64,000 nucleotides of DNA from Bacillus sp. AFS006103. GTDB taxonomy: Bacteria; Bacillota; Bacilli; Bacillales; Cytobacillaceae. The translations under genes and the position numbers were made by a program. The stretch is taken from contig NTXX01000001.1 in NCBI GenBank assembly GCA_002559145.1, positions 1 through 64,000 of the forward strand, given 5' to 3'. Of this stretch, positions 35,835 through 45,278 are shown in pieces; within the stretch, counting starts at the first letter, position 1; each line of letters begins with the position of its first letter. The notes beneath the pieces were generated by a model. It had not been told where the DNA came from. It was given only the letters and a program-made list of their open reading frames with translations, and searched no databases.

Positions 35835-38354
35835 ATGGAGGGATCTACTAAATTACGTTATCGGGAGGCATGCTCTCTCTTGAATTTTACCAAAGGTAAA
35901 ATTAAAGAAAACAAGTTTAAGTCCATCCTATTCGAACTTTTTTATGCTGAGGAAGGTTCTAAATTTCTCTCGAAGATTAAAATAGAACAATTCTTAAACG
36001 AACATACTGTATTAACATACGTAGTCAAGGCTATCCAAGAAATAACTGCAAATCCAACAGCAAATGTCATGGTAAGCCATGCTTTAAGAGCTTTTGGAAT
36101 GGAGACAATTAACTTCGGTGTAGACTTTAAGTATAGGTACATTCATAATAGAGACTTTTATAAACTAAAGCAATATTATATGAACATGTACGGACATCCC
36201 GATTGCGAAATATACACTAAAACTGAATTAATTAGTAAACTTGGAATTCAACTACACCTTATTGATTCAGTTTTGACGGAGTATAAAATCTACCCATATT
36301 TCAAAGTTGGTAATGCACTGTACTATATAAAACATGACTTAGCCTTCTTGCTCAACGAACAGGAAAAAAAGTTAAAACAGCTTAACGAAAAATACACCAC
36401 CACTACACAATTAAAAGAAATTACTGGAGAGAAGTTATCCAACATCAATAGATTTATAAGGGTAAATGGTTTAGGAGATCATACGATTGAAGTCCCTTCG
36501 ATTTGTCGTATATCATCTACTCCTTATCTTGGAGCCATAAGACTAATCCCAAAGCATTTAATCAAGTTGTACATTGAAGATGTTAAACGAAGGAATCGTA
36601 TTAGAGAACTTTTACGTGCGAGCGAAGTTAATCCCTTTCATACTTACCTTTCTCTTGTCGACTCATTAGATATAAAATTCTCTAAAGTAAATGCTAAAAC
36701 ACAATATTATTGGGAATCATTTGTGAGATCAAGGTTGGAGAAAACCATTAAGACCGACGAAGGTTTGAAAGATCAGATTATGTTATTTGTCCATGCAACA
36801 GAATTACTAATACGAGTTACTTTAAATAAAGAAATATTTAATTTCTCTGCAAAAGAAATAGAGCTTGCTCTTATGAATGCCAATGTTCCGAATAGTTGGC
36901 AAAGAGATTTTTACGTATTCTTTAATAAGCTATCATCCTCTTTTAAAGAACAAGGGATACGTATCTTTGATATTAATTTGATTAAAAACCCTAAATATAA
37001 AACTAATGAAAAAGAATTGCATGAAAAGGAAACGTATACAGTTGAAGAATACATAAATTTAATTGATTACAGTAAAAAAGCATTTCACAAGGAAAAAGCA
37101 ACAATCAATGCAAAAGCACAATTAACTGGACTAACACGTAGTTCTTATCCCCAAATGTGGCTATATGTAATCATACAGCTAAATAATGTTTGGAATCATA
37201 AAGATGTCGTATCTTTTCCGAGATTGAATTTAAAATTTATTGATGGGTTTACATTGAATTGGATAGAACAGAATGAATTGACAAAAGAACAGGCAGAGAT
37301 GATTGTAGATTATTACCGTAATACTACGTTTGAACGAAAAAAATCAGGAAAAGAGCTTAAATTCCTATTAGCAGATGAATTAATTTCTGTCTTTGCAACA
37401 TCAATCCTCATTTGCGAGCTTATCCAAAGAGAAATCTATCCTTTAAGTGTAAGATTAATAGATTTCGAGAATAGTTCGAATACTCCGACTAAAAAAACAA
37501 CCAGTGAATTTTTTGAACACTACAACCCTAAATCTGAAGATTTTAAATTTGGAAATCTTGTTTTAAATAGAACGGTTTTATCTTGTGCAACGGATGTAAT
37601 TAAGAAGCTAACGAATGGAAACCCATTGGATGTAATAAAGTTTTTTAGAAATCATTCAGATGTAGAAACAACTAATATTTATATAAATGTGCCGACAGAA
37701 TATGTCAACTATCTCGCAGAACATTTGTTTAATATTGGTAATTTCGGTTTCATTTATGACAATTTAGCATACATCCTAAACGGAAAAGAATTAGATCGGG
37801 AAGAAAGAACAAAGAATGCTCTTAGTGTCAAAAATAGTTTAGGTTCCATCGAGAAGGTCGAATCAATAGCTCATTGTGCCTCAGCAATCGCATCAGAAAG
37901 AAACGCCGTAAAAGAGATTGTTTCCGAAATGACATTTGAGGAAGTTAGAGAGAAATATAATCTGTTACGGCTCGGATTACTTCCCTCAAAGGATGATCAT
38001 GACCAATGTTTAGTCGGGATGTCGAATTGTCCACTTGAACCAAGGAAGTGCGAAACTTGCCCTTTAATGGTTCCAAATAGATATACATTAATAAAATTAA
38101 ACCTAAAACTAAACGAAAAGATGGATGCTTTTATGCAATCCTATTTCAACACTCCATTCGAAGGGGAAAAAATTAAATTAGCTAATCACTTATATATTTA
38201 CTTGGATTTAGCGAAACAAGCAATTGCAAAGTTTGGTAGAGAAACGGTCGAGAATTTTGTAAATATAGATGAAATCAATGAAAAATTATCATCAATACCA
38301 ACTTTCAAGGAAAATGTGTCATTGATTCAAAAAGGGAGGCACTATGATGAATAA
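35835..38354 (+). CDS. Large tyrosine recombinase 2, second Arg missing, Cys cluster
   Basis: The 839-residue product is the largest of the trio. The C-terminal part has GLTRSSYPQMW (Arg I place), and FFRNHSDVETTNIYINV with His607 and likely nucleophile Tyr616. The second-Arg box reads TVLSCATDVI, Ser where HxxR is expected, so it may be a partner rather than a full catalyst. After it come four Cys (725, 732, 739, 742) in DQC...NCPLEPRKCETCP, a likely zinc site. The N-terminal 400 residues are without recognised motif. It overlaps the next gene by 11 bases. Confidence 0.82.
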   Translation: MEGSTKLRYREACSLLNFTKGKIKENKFKSILFELFYAEEGSKFLSKIKIEQFLNEHTVLTYVVKAIQEITANPTANVMVSHALRAFGMETINFGVDFKYRYIHNRDFYKLKQYYMNMYGHPDCEIYTKTELISKLGIQLHLIDSVLTEYKIYPYFKVGNALYYIKHDLAFLLNEQEKKLKQLNEKYTTTTQLKEITGEKLSNINRFIRVNGLGDHTIEVPSICRISSTPYLGAIRLIPKHLIKLYIEDVKRRNRIRELLRASEVNPFHTYLSLVDSLDIKFSKVNAKTQYYWESFVRSRLEKTIKTDEGLKDQIMLFVHATELLIRVTLNKEIFNFSAKEIELALMNANVPNSWQRDFYVFFNKLSSSFKEQGIRIFDINLIKNPKYKTNEKELHEKETYTVEEYINLIDYSKKAFHKEKATINAKAQLTGLTRSSYPQMWLYVIIQLNNVWNHKDVVSFPRLNLKFIDGFTLNWIEQNELTKEQAEMIVDYYRNTTFERKKSGKELKFLLADELISVFATSILICELIQREIYPLSVRLIDFENSSNTPTKKTTSEFFEHYNPKSEDFKFGNLVLNRTVLSCATDVIKKLTNGNPLDVIKFFRNHSDVETTNIYINVPTEYVNYLAEHLFNIGNFGFIYDNLAYILNGKELDREERTKNALSVKNSLGSIEKVESIAHCASAIASERNAVKEIVSEMTFEEVREKYNLLRLGLLPSKDDHDQCLVGMSNCPLEPRKCETCPLMVPNRYTLIKLNLKLNEKMDAFMQSYFNTPFEGEKIKLANHLYIYLDLAKQAIAKFGRETVENFVNIDEINEKLSSIPTFKENVSLIQKGRHYDE

Positions 38355-40164
38355 TATGCTATTAAATGAGATAGACATCTATGAAATCGGAGTATTTTCG
38401 GATGAGGATTTTGATTTAGAGTATAGTTCAGAATTGGCAACAGAGTGTCTGTCTGACATTTCTTTAAAAAGCTCACTAAATTACTGTGCCTTAGAACTTA
38501 ACAAATGGTCTATTTTAAATGAACGCTCACAACAAAGGCATTACTTTGATTTCAATAAAACATTAGACATGTGTCAGTTTCAAAAAGACCTGGATACCGA
38601 TTATATTATAACAGTAGTCAAAACATGGGTAGCCAATAATCTATCAAAAATGTCGGTTAAAAAAAGTTTATATATTTTCAATGCTTTTAATTCATTTTTA
38701 GAACTTTCCTTCTTTTTTAGTTATAACAAAGAATTAATGGATGATATAAAAAAAAAATTAGAGGCATTAACCCAAGCTGAACGTAAAATTATGTCATTAG
38801 CTGTTTTGAATTTTTTAGATTATTCTAACGGTGACTTAGATGAAGACGGTTATTACACGCAAATATTTATTGCAATGAAAAACGATATTGACGAGTCGAC
38901 TAATACAAGAGAAATTCCTTCACCAAAAGATGTGGTAATTTTTTCAAGTCTAATGGATGATTTTTTCGGCAAAATTCAAACTGGATCACCTGAGTATTTC
39001 CGTTATTTCCCTATATACTTTTGGTGGTATTTTACAAATATTATCCCAGTTCGCCCTTCAGAATTTACTGGGATAAAAAAAGACGGATTACAAAAGAAGA
39101 ATGATGAATATTACATAAAGATCCCACGTCGAGACAAGGGTTCAAATTCAAGCAAAATGAGAAAGTTTAATAAAAATCGAATACAAATCATAGATACAAT
39201 TCGAATACCTCAATACCTTGGAAAGAAAATTGAGGAATACGTTAGGCGTGCGGAGTGTTATGGTTCATCAAAAACACTTCTCTCCTATCCCGCCTGGGAA
39301 CAAAATTATACTAAAGGTAGAGGGAGTAGCAATAAAAAATTGGTTGAGGAAATATATACCAATGAGATGTTTCTATATCAATTAGGTTTTTTTCATCGGG
39401 ATGTGGTTCAGTATCAATACGGCTTAACTATTCAACCTTTAAACAATAATGATAAAAATTTTAAAGAATTATCTGCAGGAGCGTATGATTTATCCCGCTC
39501 TTTTAAACCAGGAGATACCAGACATTTGGCATTTTTAAATTTAATGCGACAAGGTTATCATCCAATAGAAATCGCTCGGCTCGGAGGACACACAGAATTA
39601 AGAAGCCAGTACCATTACCATAATCACTCAAAATTCCTAATCGATGTTGAAGTATTAAGGCTTATGTCTAAATTTAAACTCGACAAAAGTAACCTTTTTA
39701 CTCAGGAAACAGCCAGTAGTTTAAGTATCCGAGAAACGGGTTCAATGACGGATCGAGAATTTAAACAAAGGTTTATATTTAAGCCTATTGTTGGAAAAGC
39801 ACCTCAAAAATTATCAGATGGTTTTTGTACTCATCCTTATCAGCATTGTCCAGTTGATGATTGTATGCTTTGTGATTATTGGAGAATTACAATAGATGAA
39901 TATAACGAAAAGAAACCTAAAATTCAGGCAAAAATAAAAAAGGCATCCGATGAAGTAAGTAGCCTCATAAAAATGCTAATAGATATGCACAATTATATTA
40001 TTGAAAGCAACTCCAATGAAGTTCTTTTTACTTCGGATGAAAACACGGAAATCAATAAAGATTTAATCATTTCATCAAGAAAATTAGAAGAATCCATCCT
40101 CAATTTGTCTCAACTTCACTCAATCGAGGAAAGAAAGGTTGTAAAAGATGGAAAAGAAAAATAA
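38344..40164 (+). CDS. Tyrosine recombinase 3 of the trio, Cys cluster
   Basis: The 606-residue product has Arg I in IPVRPSEFTGIKK (Arg237, Glu240), the second box in GDTRHLAFLNLM (Arg393, His394), GGH (His416), and tyrosines at YHYHNH (Tyr423/425), one of which is the nucleophile. A C-terminal FCTHPYQHCPVDDCMLCDYW cluster (about residues 500-519) is a likely zinc site like that in the second recombinase. It overlaps the next gene by 17 bases, so all four open frames are coupled. Confidence 0.87.
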   Translation: MMNNMLLNEIDIYEIGVFSDEDFDLEYSSELATECLSDISLKSSLNYCALELNKWSILNERSQQRHYFDFNKTLDMCQFQKDLDTDYIITVVKTWVANNLSKMSVKKSLYIFNAFNSFLELSFFFSYNKELMDDIKKKLEALTQAERKIMSLAVLNFLDYSNGDLDEDGYYTQIFIAMKNDIDESTNTREIPSPKDVVIFSSLMDDFFGKIQTGSPEYFRYFPIYFWWYFTNIIPVRPSEFTGIKKDGLQKKNDEYYIKIPRRDKGSNSSKMRKFNKNRIQIIDTIRIPQYLGKKIEEYVRRAECYGSSKTLLSYPAWEQNYTKGRGSSNKKLVEEIYTNEMFLYQLGFFHRDVVQYQYGLTIQPLNNNDKNFKELSAGAYDLSRSFKPGDTRHLAFLNLMRQGYHPIEIARLGGHTELRSQYHYHNHSKFLIDVEVLRLMSKFKLDKSNLFTQETASSLSIRETGSMTDREFKQRFIFKPIVGKAPQKLSDGFCTHPYQHCPVDDCMLCDYWRITIDEYNEKKPKIQAKIKKASDEVSSLIKMLIDMHNYIIESNSNEVLFTSDENTEINKDLIISSRKLEESILNLSQLHSIEERKVVKDGKEK

Positions 40165-40903
40165 AAAGGGTGCTGGACGAAAAAAGAAGACTTATGACGA
40201 ACAAGTGATCCTTAATTTAATTTATACATATATTCAGGAAACGGGATTAGCAGGTATAGTAAAATATCAGGATATACATCCATATTGTTTGAGATTGTAT
40301 GAAGAAGGAACAATACCATTCAAACTATCGGAGGATTTCTGGCGAAAACCTGGTAAACAAGGGACACTATTACTTCAAAAGGTCAATGAAGTATCTAAAG
40401 AAGAAGTAGAGGTTCACGAACAAGATAAGGAAAATGTAGTAAATACGGAAGATGCTATTAATAAATTATTCGAAGGCAAAGAAACTAATAAAAAGAAACT
40501 TATAGATTCACTAAGAATAAATGAGGTTAAATTAAAAAAGTATATCGAGCAATACAACCAGCAAAGGTTAAAAATAAATGAACTTCAAAACCACATAGAG
40601 AGGCAGAAGGAAAACTCGAAAGAGTTGATACAAAAAAATAATGAGTTGCAAAAACTGTTATTTTCAATAATGGAATATAGTTCTTCATTGAATTTTCCAA
40701 TTGCTAATTTGATTACAACAGGCATAACCAGAACCAATCCCGTGTATGAACAACTTAAAGGGGCTTTTGGTGAGGCACCTAATCTCCTTTATGAATATGA
40801 CCAATACATTAAAAAGAAAAAAGGAACTGAAAAAGAGGCTTATGAAAAAGTAAAATCTTTAAACGACAATAGGAAAACAGCTTTTGACGATTTCAATTTA
40901 TGA
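40148..40903 (+). CDS. TnpC-like coiled-coil accessory protein
   Basis: No enzyme motif. The 251-residue product starts with a basic stretch (MEKKNKKGAGRKKKTYDEQ), then YIQETGLAGIVKYQDIHPYCLRLYEEG, and a long coiled coil from about 105 to 180. Basic start, a DIHPY-like segment and coiled coil are the layout of TnpC of Tn554, which affects efficiency and orientation of transposition; TnpC is about half this size. It closes the recombinase operon. Confidence 0.7.
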   Translation: MEKKNKKGAGRKKKTYDEQVILNLIYTYIQETGLAGIVKYQDIHPYCLRLYEEGTIPFKLSEDFWRKPGKQGTLLLQKVNEVSKEEVEVHEQDKENVVNTEDAINKLFEGKETNKKKLIDSLRINEVKLKKYIEQYNQQRLKINELQNHIERQKENSKELIQKNNELQKLLFSIMEYSSSLNFPIANLITTGITRTNPVYEQLKGAFGEAPNLLYEYDQYIKKKKGTEKEAYEKVKSLNDNRKTAFDDFNL

Positions 40904-41155
40904 CTATCCCGTAGAGCCTCAAAATCGGCTCAGAACAAACAATTTTGTAGGCAAAGAGAAAGAGTTCTATCAAAGGTCTTTAGAGTGGTAATACAGGCTC
41001 CTGAAGCCGTAAAAACGACATAATAACATTTTGCATTTGGTAGATTAATAATTGGATTACCCCTAATTGCAAATACATACCAACATGACTCATCTAAAGT
41101 ATAAAAGTTTACTATAAAAGCGTTAATTTAACGTTAAAATGGAGTGATTTTGATT
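40904..41155 (+). other. Structured intergenic region after the recombinase operon
   Basis: No gene fits these 252 bases. Hairpins are visible: GAGCC/GGCTC (near 40914-40931) and GGCT/AGCC (near 40998-41010). The CCCGTAG heptamer at 40909-40915 also occurs in the leader at about 34432. It may be an untranslated or small-RNA region; no promoter was found. Confidence 0.35.
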
Positions 41156-41341
41156 ATGGATGATGCGAGACTATCGGTTTACCTACCAGCGAATTTAAAA
41201 GTTGATTTAGATAAAATGGGACAAGAGGTTGGGCTAAAAACAAACCAATTGGTCGTTATGGCACTACATAGCTTGGTACGGAATTACGATAAGAAAGGAA
41301 GTTTCATCTTTGTAGACCTTTTAAATCCGTCGGATAAATGA
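41156..41341 (+). CDS. Ribbon-helix-helix DNA-binding protein
   Basis: The 61-residue product fits the CopG/Arc fold: RLSVYLPANLKVDLDKM (beta strand, helix A), GLKTNQLVVMALHSLVRNY (helix B). I chose ATG at 41156 (MDDARL) because GGAG lies 11 bases upstream; GTG at 41144 overlaps that site. Such proteins commonly act as repressors or antitoxins; a role in control of the element is inferred. It is followed by a strong terminator. Confidence 0.8.
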   Translation: MDDARLSVYLPANLKVDLDKMGQEVGLKTNQLVVMALHSLVRNYDKKGSFIFVDLLNPSDK

Positions 41342-41369
41342 AAAGGGAAGGCTGAAGCCTTCCCTTTTC
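41341..41369 (+). terminator. Terminator of the RHH gene
   Basis: A perfect 13-bp stem AAAAGGGAAGGCT/AGCCTTCCCTTTT with a 2-base loop. Confidence 0.93.
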
Positions 41370-41427
41370 TCCCATCTTTTTACCCAAGAAAGGGATAAAC
41401 TAAATGGATTATATATTTTTTTGATTT

Positions 41428-42318
41428 TCAAGATGGAACATTATAGTGTTGCAGTAAGAAATCTTCCCATGTAACTTTAATCTCTACTTTCCTCAATTCA
41501 TCAATTAGCTTATCCCTATCCCAAAGTTCAACTTGTATTTTTTTTGAGGCATCTATAGCTGGTTTAGTAAAGAATGAGTTAGTGATTACCATAGCACGTT
41601 GGCAATTATACAATTCCTTACCCAAATGAATCTCCTGTAATGCACTATTGCCTACTTTTGAACCCACCCGTTTACATTGCACGGCAACCGAATTACCAAC
41701 CGTGTCATTCGCAATAATATCAACTCCGCCATCCCCTGTTTTTGAGGTGACTTTAACATTTTTAAAACCAATGTTGGTTAATAACTCGGCAATAAACTCT
41801 TCAAATTCAAATCCGCCCATCAAGTCAATTTGCTCCATTTGTACCGACCTGGCGTAATACTCTACATTTAGATCGGCTTTAAATTTAACAATTTCCATTG
41901 CATCGGCTATTACTTGGTCTCTAAGTTCTTCCTCGATTCTTTCCATAGTTGGCTTTGAATAAGCATTATGACCATATGAAAAACCGCCACGTTTAGCTAT
42001 GATTAACAACATGATTATTGTTAAAGTGATAGATACCCAAATTGACATCTCCCAAAATTTAAAGAAAGTAAAGCCATTAAAGATGATAAGGCAAGCAATT
42101 AGACCTATAGTTGTACTTTGGAAAATTTCGGTTAGGAGAAATTTAATCTTCCCTTTTCTATATTCCCTATCGTGAAATTCTTTGGTTTCAAGATAACGTT
42201 GATATTTTTCTTTATAGATACTTTCAATTAAACAACTTGAACAATAAGGAATTATTTTTTGATTTTCGATTCTTTCTATCATGTCCTTTGAATGTTTTTG
42301 GCATTTGAAAACAGGCAT
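41428..42318 (-). CDS. Membrane-anchored Mrr-like nuclease, paralogue B
   Basis: The 296-residue product has an N-terminal Cys/His knuckle (Cys6, His9, Cys26, Cys29), two membrane segments (about 61-88 and 92-108), and a C-terminal Mrr/restriction endonuclease domain: MGGFEFEEFIAELL, GDGGVDII (Asp196, Asp200), VQCKR (Gln214-Cys-Lys216), and MVITNSFFTKPAIDAS. These are the catalytic residues of the type IV/Mrr fold. I chose ATG at 42318, preceded by GGTGG. It is a cargo gene, neighbour and paralogue of the next one. Restriction of modified or foreign DNA is inferred. Confidence 0.82.
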   Translation of the reverse strand: MPVFKCQKHSKDMIERIENQKIIPYCSSCLIESIYKEKYQRYLETKEFHDREYRKGKIKFLLTEIFQSTTIGLIACLIIFNGFTFFKFWEMSIWVSITLTIIMLLIIAKRGGFSYGHNAYSKPTMERIEEELRDQVIADAMEIVKFKADLNVEYYARSVQMEQIDLMGGFEFEEFIAELLTNIGFKNVKVTSKTGDGGVDIIANDTVGNSVAVQCKRVGSKVGNSALQEIHLGKELYNCQRAMVITNSFFTKPAIDASKKIQVELWDRDKLIDELRKVEIKVTWEDFLLQHYNVPS

Positions 42319-42343
42319 ATTTACCACCAATCGCTATATTATT

Positions 42344-43318
42344 CTATGATATTCTTTTTTTGCCTTCAGGTAATACGTAAAAGGAGTTAAGATACTCTTC
42401 CCAGCTCAATTGTGGTTCAATTCTCCTCATTTCCTCGATTAAATGGTCTCTGTTCCATAGTTCAATATTTTCACCTTTAACAGCATCGTAGGCGGGTTTG
42501 GTAAAATAGGAATTGGTAATGACCATTCCCTTCTTACATCTATTTTTTTTCTTTCCCATAAAGATTTCTTGAATCGCACCGAAACCAACCTTACTATTTA
42601 CCCGTTTGCATTGAATGGCTGTTCTTTCACCTTGAAGATTATTGGCTAAAATATCTACACCACCATCACCAGTTTTCTTAGTAACCTTTACACTGTTAAA
42701 TCCGCCTTTTTGTAATAGCTCTGCAATATAATCTTCAAATTCAAATCCACTCATTTGGTCTATTTCTTCAATCCTTGTTGAACGAATCAGATATTCTCTT
42801 TGTAATCTCACTATAAAGCTCTTAACTTCTTCCGTATGTCTGACTTTCTCGAAGTCTATTTTTCTTTCAATGCTTTCCAATGTGGGTTTGGAATAGGGGG
42901 TAGAGTGTTTTGGAAAAGATAAAACAGCTCGGATAATGAGTACCCCTGACAAACTAACCACAAAACCAATATAAATCAATATAAGAGTTGTTGATGAAAC
43001 ATAATTGTTAAGAATTACTCCAGACCAAAACAGCGGAACCAATAAGTAGAGTAAAATCTTAAAAGAAAACCCAAAAGATTCGACAATGTTGTTGGTGTAT
43101 TCCGACCTCAAAATCCGATTATCTTCTTTAACGAACCGTTCTTCGTTCTCTAAGTAGATATTCAATTCTTCATCGAATAAACTTTCTTTTCTGCACTCCA
43201 AGCAATATGGCTGAATCTTATTATTAACAACCATCTCTTCCATGACTTGGTTATGTTTTAAACACTTATACTTTGGCAAAGTATCACCAACCTTGTCCTT
43301 ATGTGTAAAATATTCCAA
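42344..43318 (-). CDS. Membrane-anchored Mrr-like nuclease, paralogue A
   Basis: The 324-residue product repeats the architecture of the next gene: knuckle Cys19, His22, Cys39, Cys42; membrane segments about 85-104 and 110-134; Mrr domain with GFEFEDYIAELL, GDGGVDIL (Asp218, Asp222), IQCKR (Gln236-Cys-Lys238) and GMVITNSYFTKPAYDA. The two are clearly diverged paralogues. They are adjacent (25 bases apart) and on the same strand. The active residues are intact in both. Confidence 0.82.
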   Translation of the reverse strand: MEYFTHKDKVGDTLPKYKCLKHNQVMEEMVVNNKIQPYCLECRKESLFDEELNIYLENEERFVKEDNRILRSEYTNNIVESFGFSFKILLYLLVPLFWSGVILNNYVSSTTLILIYIGFVVSLSGVLIIRAVLSFPKHSTPYSKPTLESIERKIDFEKVRHTEEVKSFIVRLQREYLIRSTRIEEIDQMSGFEFEDYIAELLQKGGFNSVKVTKKTGDGGVDILANNLQGERTAIQCKRVNSKVGFGAIQEIFMGKKKNRCKKGMVITNSYFTKPAYDAVKGENIELWNRDHLIEEMRRIEPQLSWEEYLNSFYVLPEGKKRIS

Positions 43319-43459
43319 TTATTATAATATTACCATAGACCTTTAGAATGAGGAATTTCACAATATGGAAATTTACCCAAAAACTAAAAATAATTAGGTC
43401 AAAATATCTACTAATCGGATTATTATGTTAATATTTGGATATAAGGGGGATGGAGTGCA

Positions 43460-44449
43460 ATGGGGTGTTTAGTAATTCTACTTTTTGCGGTAATAGTCTT
43501 TATTTGGTATCAAATCTTAAAACATTTAGGCTACTCCCCTTTAGTTGAGGAATATTGCACATATTTCGGTTGTGATTTCCCTGATGATTACGTCATTAAC
43601 TGGTTTGGAAGGGTTTGGTGGTGGAGTCCCTTATGGCTACCTCTATTAATCATTACCTTTATTAATCTACGAAAGAAACTCTCTGACATTAATAATTGGT
43701 GGCATTTTAAAAAAAGCTTGGCAGTCCATAAGAAAAAGTTGGTACTTGGTGGTTTTTTTAGTGTCATTATTGTAGCGGTATCGGTTTCCATTTATTATTA
43801 CAACAATAAGATCGAAAATCTAAATCAATACAGCAACTCTAAGGTTGAAAGCTATTTTAACAAGGAGCTTCCCGATTTTAGTTATGTTGAAGGTGATTAT
43901 AACTCAAGGACATTGAATGTATATTTTGTTAGTGTTTTTGACTTTTTAACCGCCAAGAATCAATATGTTACCCTTGATAAAATACGGGCTAAATACCTGA
44001 AAGTCATGCAAGAAAAAGGTCATTGGGAGAATTTTGGTAAGGAAGATATTGTCGTAAACGCTATGTCTACTACATTGGCAGATATAGCGTCATTAAAAGG
44101 TATTGTTTTAACGAATCGAATGGATGAAACGTTTAATGGTAGTAAATTAACTGGTAACGAAACTCTTCCAGTAGACGCTTTAATACGTTGGCAAAATGCA
44201 AGTAATAAAGTTTCTGGTGTAGGATATAACGATTTTTCATGTAATGATACCAAAGAAAACTCTCTTGCAAGGAGCCAATGCGTTGAAAGAGTGATTCAAG
44301 ACAATTGCGGTCAATATATGGGATCATATATGCGAGATGGAAAAAACGTAAATTGGGGAAAGGTACAAGATACGGAACGGTTAAAAGCATGTATCAAAGA
44401 AAACATATCGCCTGAAAATGTCCCATTTCCATATAGGGATGGAGATTAA
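43460..44449 (+). CDS. Unknown membrane protein, cargo
   Basis: I do not recognise a family. The 329-residue product has hydrophobic segments at about 3-20, 48-70 and 94-115, an aromatic WFGRVWWWSPLWLP stretch, and an extracytoplasmic region with paired Cys near the C-terminus (FSCNDTKENSLARSQC, DNCGQ, KACIKEN). GGGGGATGGAG precedes the ATG. It is divergent from the Mrr pair and upstream of the next small gene. Confidence 0.65.
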   Translation: MGCLVILLFAVIVFIWYQILKHLGYSPLVEEYCTYFGCDFPDDYVINWFGRVWWWSPLWLPLLIITFINLRKKLSDINNWWHFKKSLAVHKKKLVLGGFFSVIIVAVSVSIYYYNNKIENLNQYSNSKVESYFNKELPDFSYVEGDYNSRTLNVYFVSVFDFLTAKNQYVTLDKIRAKYLKVMQEKGHWENFGKEDIVVNAMSTTLADIASLKGIVLTNRMDETFNGSKLTGNETLPVDALIRWQNASNKVSGVGYNDFSCNDTKENSLARSQCVERVIQDNCGQYMGSYMRDGKNVNWGKVQDTERLKACIKENISPENVPFPYRDGD

Positions 44450-44498
44450 TAACTAACTTGTTACTATTTAATTTTACACTATGGGAGAGTGGGTAAAT

Positions 44499-44858
44499 AT
44501 GAAAGAACCGTTATTTGAAGAAGGGTTTGAATTATTTGAGTGTCCCCGTTGTAACGCATCTATTGTTAAGTACCGATTTGACATTGAACCAACAGGTAGT
44601 GTAGTACATTGGGGAGAGTGTGATTTTACAATGTGCCGTACACACCATGAACTACATTATCCAGGGCAGATTCCCAAAGATCCAATTTCACTTTTAGTTG
44701 TAAAGAACTTGAGTCGTGAAGAATTATTGCGAGAAATTTTCAAGCGTGATCCGATGATAAAAAAGGCATCAGAAAAGCTGGATAAACTAAGAGAAGATCC
44801 AGAATTTATACAAGCAGTCCTCAAACGGGAGATAGACAAAGATAAACTTAACTCGTGA
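44499..44858 (+). CDS. Small Cys-motif protein, cargo
   Basis: The 119-residue product begins MKEPLFEEGFELFECPRCNASIVKYRF and has CxxC (ECPRCN) with a second pair in GECDFTMCRTHH, a likely zinc-ribbon, then a helical tail. I chose ATG at 44499 because GGGAGAG lies 9 bases upstream; the earlier ATG overlaps that site. Function unknown. It follows the membrane protein gene by 50 bases and is followed by a terminator. Confidence 0.6.
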   Translation: MKEPLFEEGFELFECPRCNASIVKYRFDIEPTGSVVHWGECDFTMCRTHHELHYPGQIPKDPISLLVVKNLSREELLREIFKRDPMIKKASEKLDKLREDPEFIQAVLKREIDKDKLNS

Positions 44859-44933
44859 ATTTCCAACAAAGTTGATTCTATTCATTCATACAATTCCTAA
44901 TCTTTCACATAACATATTTAAGTATCGGAAAAT

Positions 44934-44972
44934 AAAAAAAGACTGATAAAGGATTTCCTATATCAGTCTTTT
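44934..44972 (+). terminator. Terminator of the cargo gene pair
   Basis: AGACTGATA pairs with TATCAGTCT, with inner AGGA/TCCT, followed by Ts; A-run upstream makes it possibly bidirectional. Confidence 0.82.
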
Positions 44973-45278
44973 CCCCCGTCGCAGGAGGGGTGGTTCCTCT
45001 CGCTAATTAATCGGAACCATTACAATTAATTATGAGATATGTCTGAGCAAATATCAACTTCATAAAAATCAATTTTGTATTAAATTTTCCAAATTTTATT
45101 TCATACTCATTGAGAGAGTTCTTATACTTTTTTATAAAACACTTTCACTTCAACGCCGAGTGTTAACTCCTCAACTACTCGGACCTGTTTTTTCCTACCA
45201 ACTTATTTATAGAATTTTTCAACATGAAAACTTGCCCCCTAAAAATGCACTCATTATGGTTAGCTCCTATGAAAATTT
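44973..45278. other. Intergenic region with several hairpins
   Basis: No gene is supported. Stems visible: CCCC/GGGG (near 44975-44992), GGTTCC/GGAACC (near 44992-45020), and CCGAGT/ACTCGG followed by TTTTTT (about 45156-45195). The last looks like a + strand terminator. Three stacked hairpins in about 220 bases suggest a structured transcript. Confidence 0.4.

Noticed and set aside
40904..41100. CRISPR array or group II intron
   Set aside because: No repeat-spacer pattern and no reverse transcriptase or maturase frame is present.
44657..44869. Minus-strand reading frames opposite the small Cys-motif gene
   Set aside because: They have no ribosome site and mirror the codon bias of the plus-strand gene; shadows.
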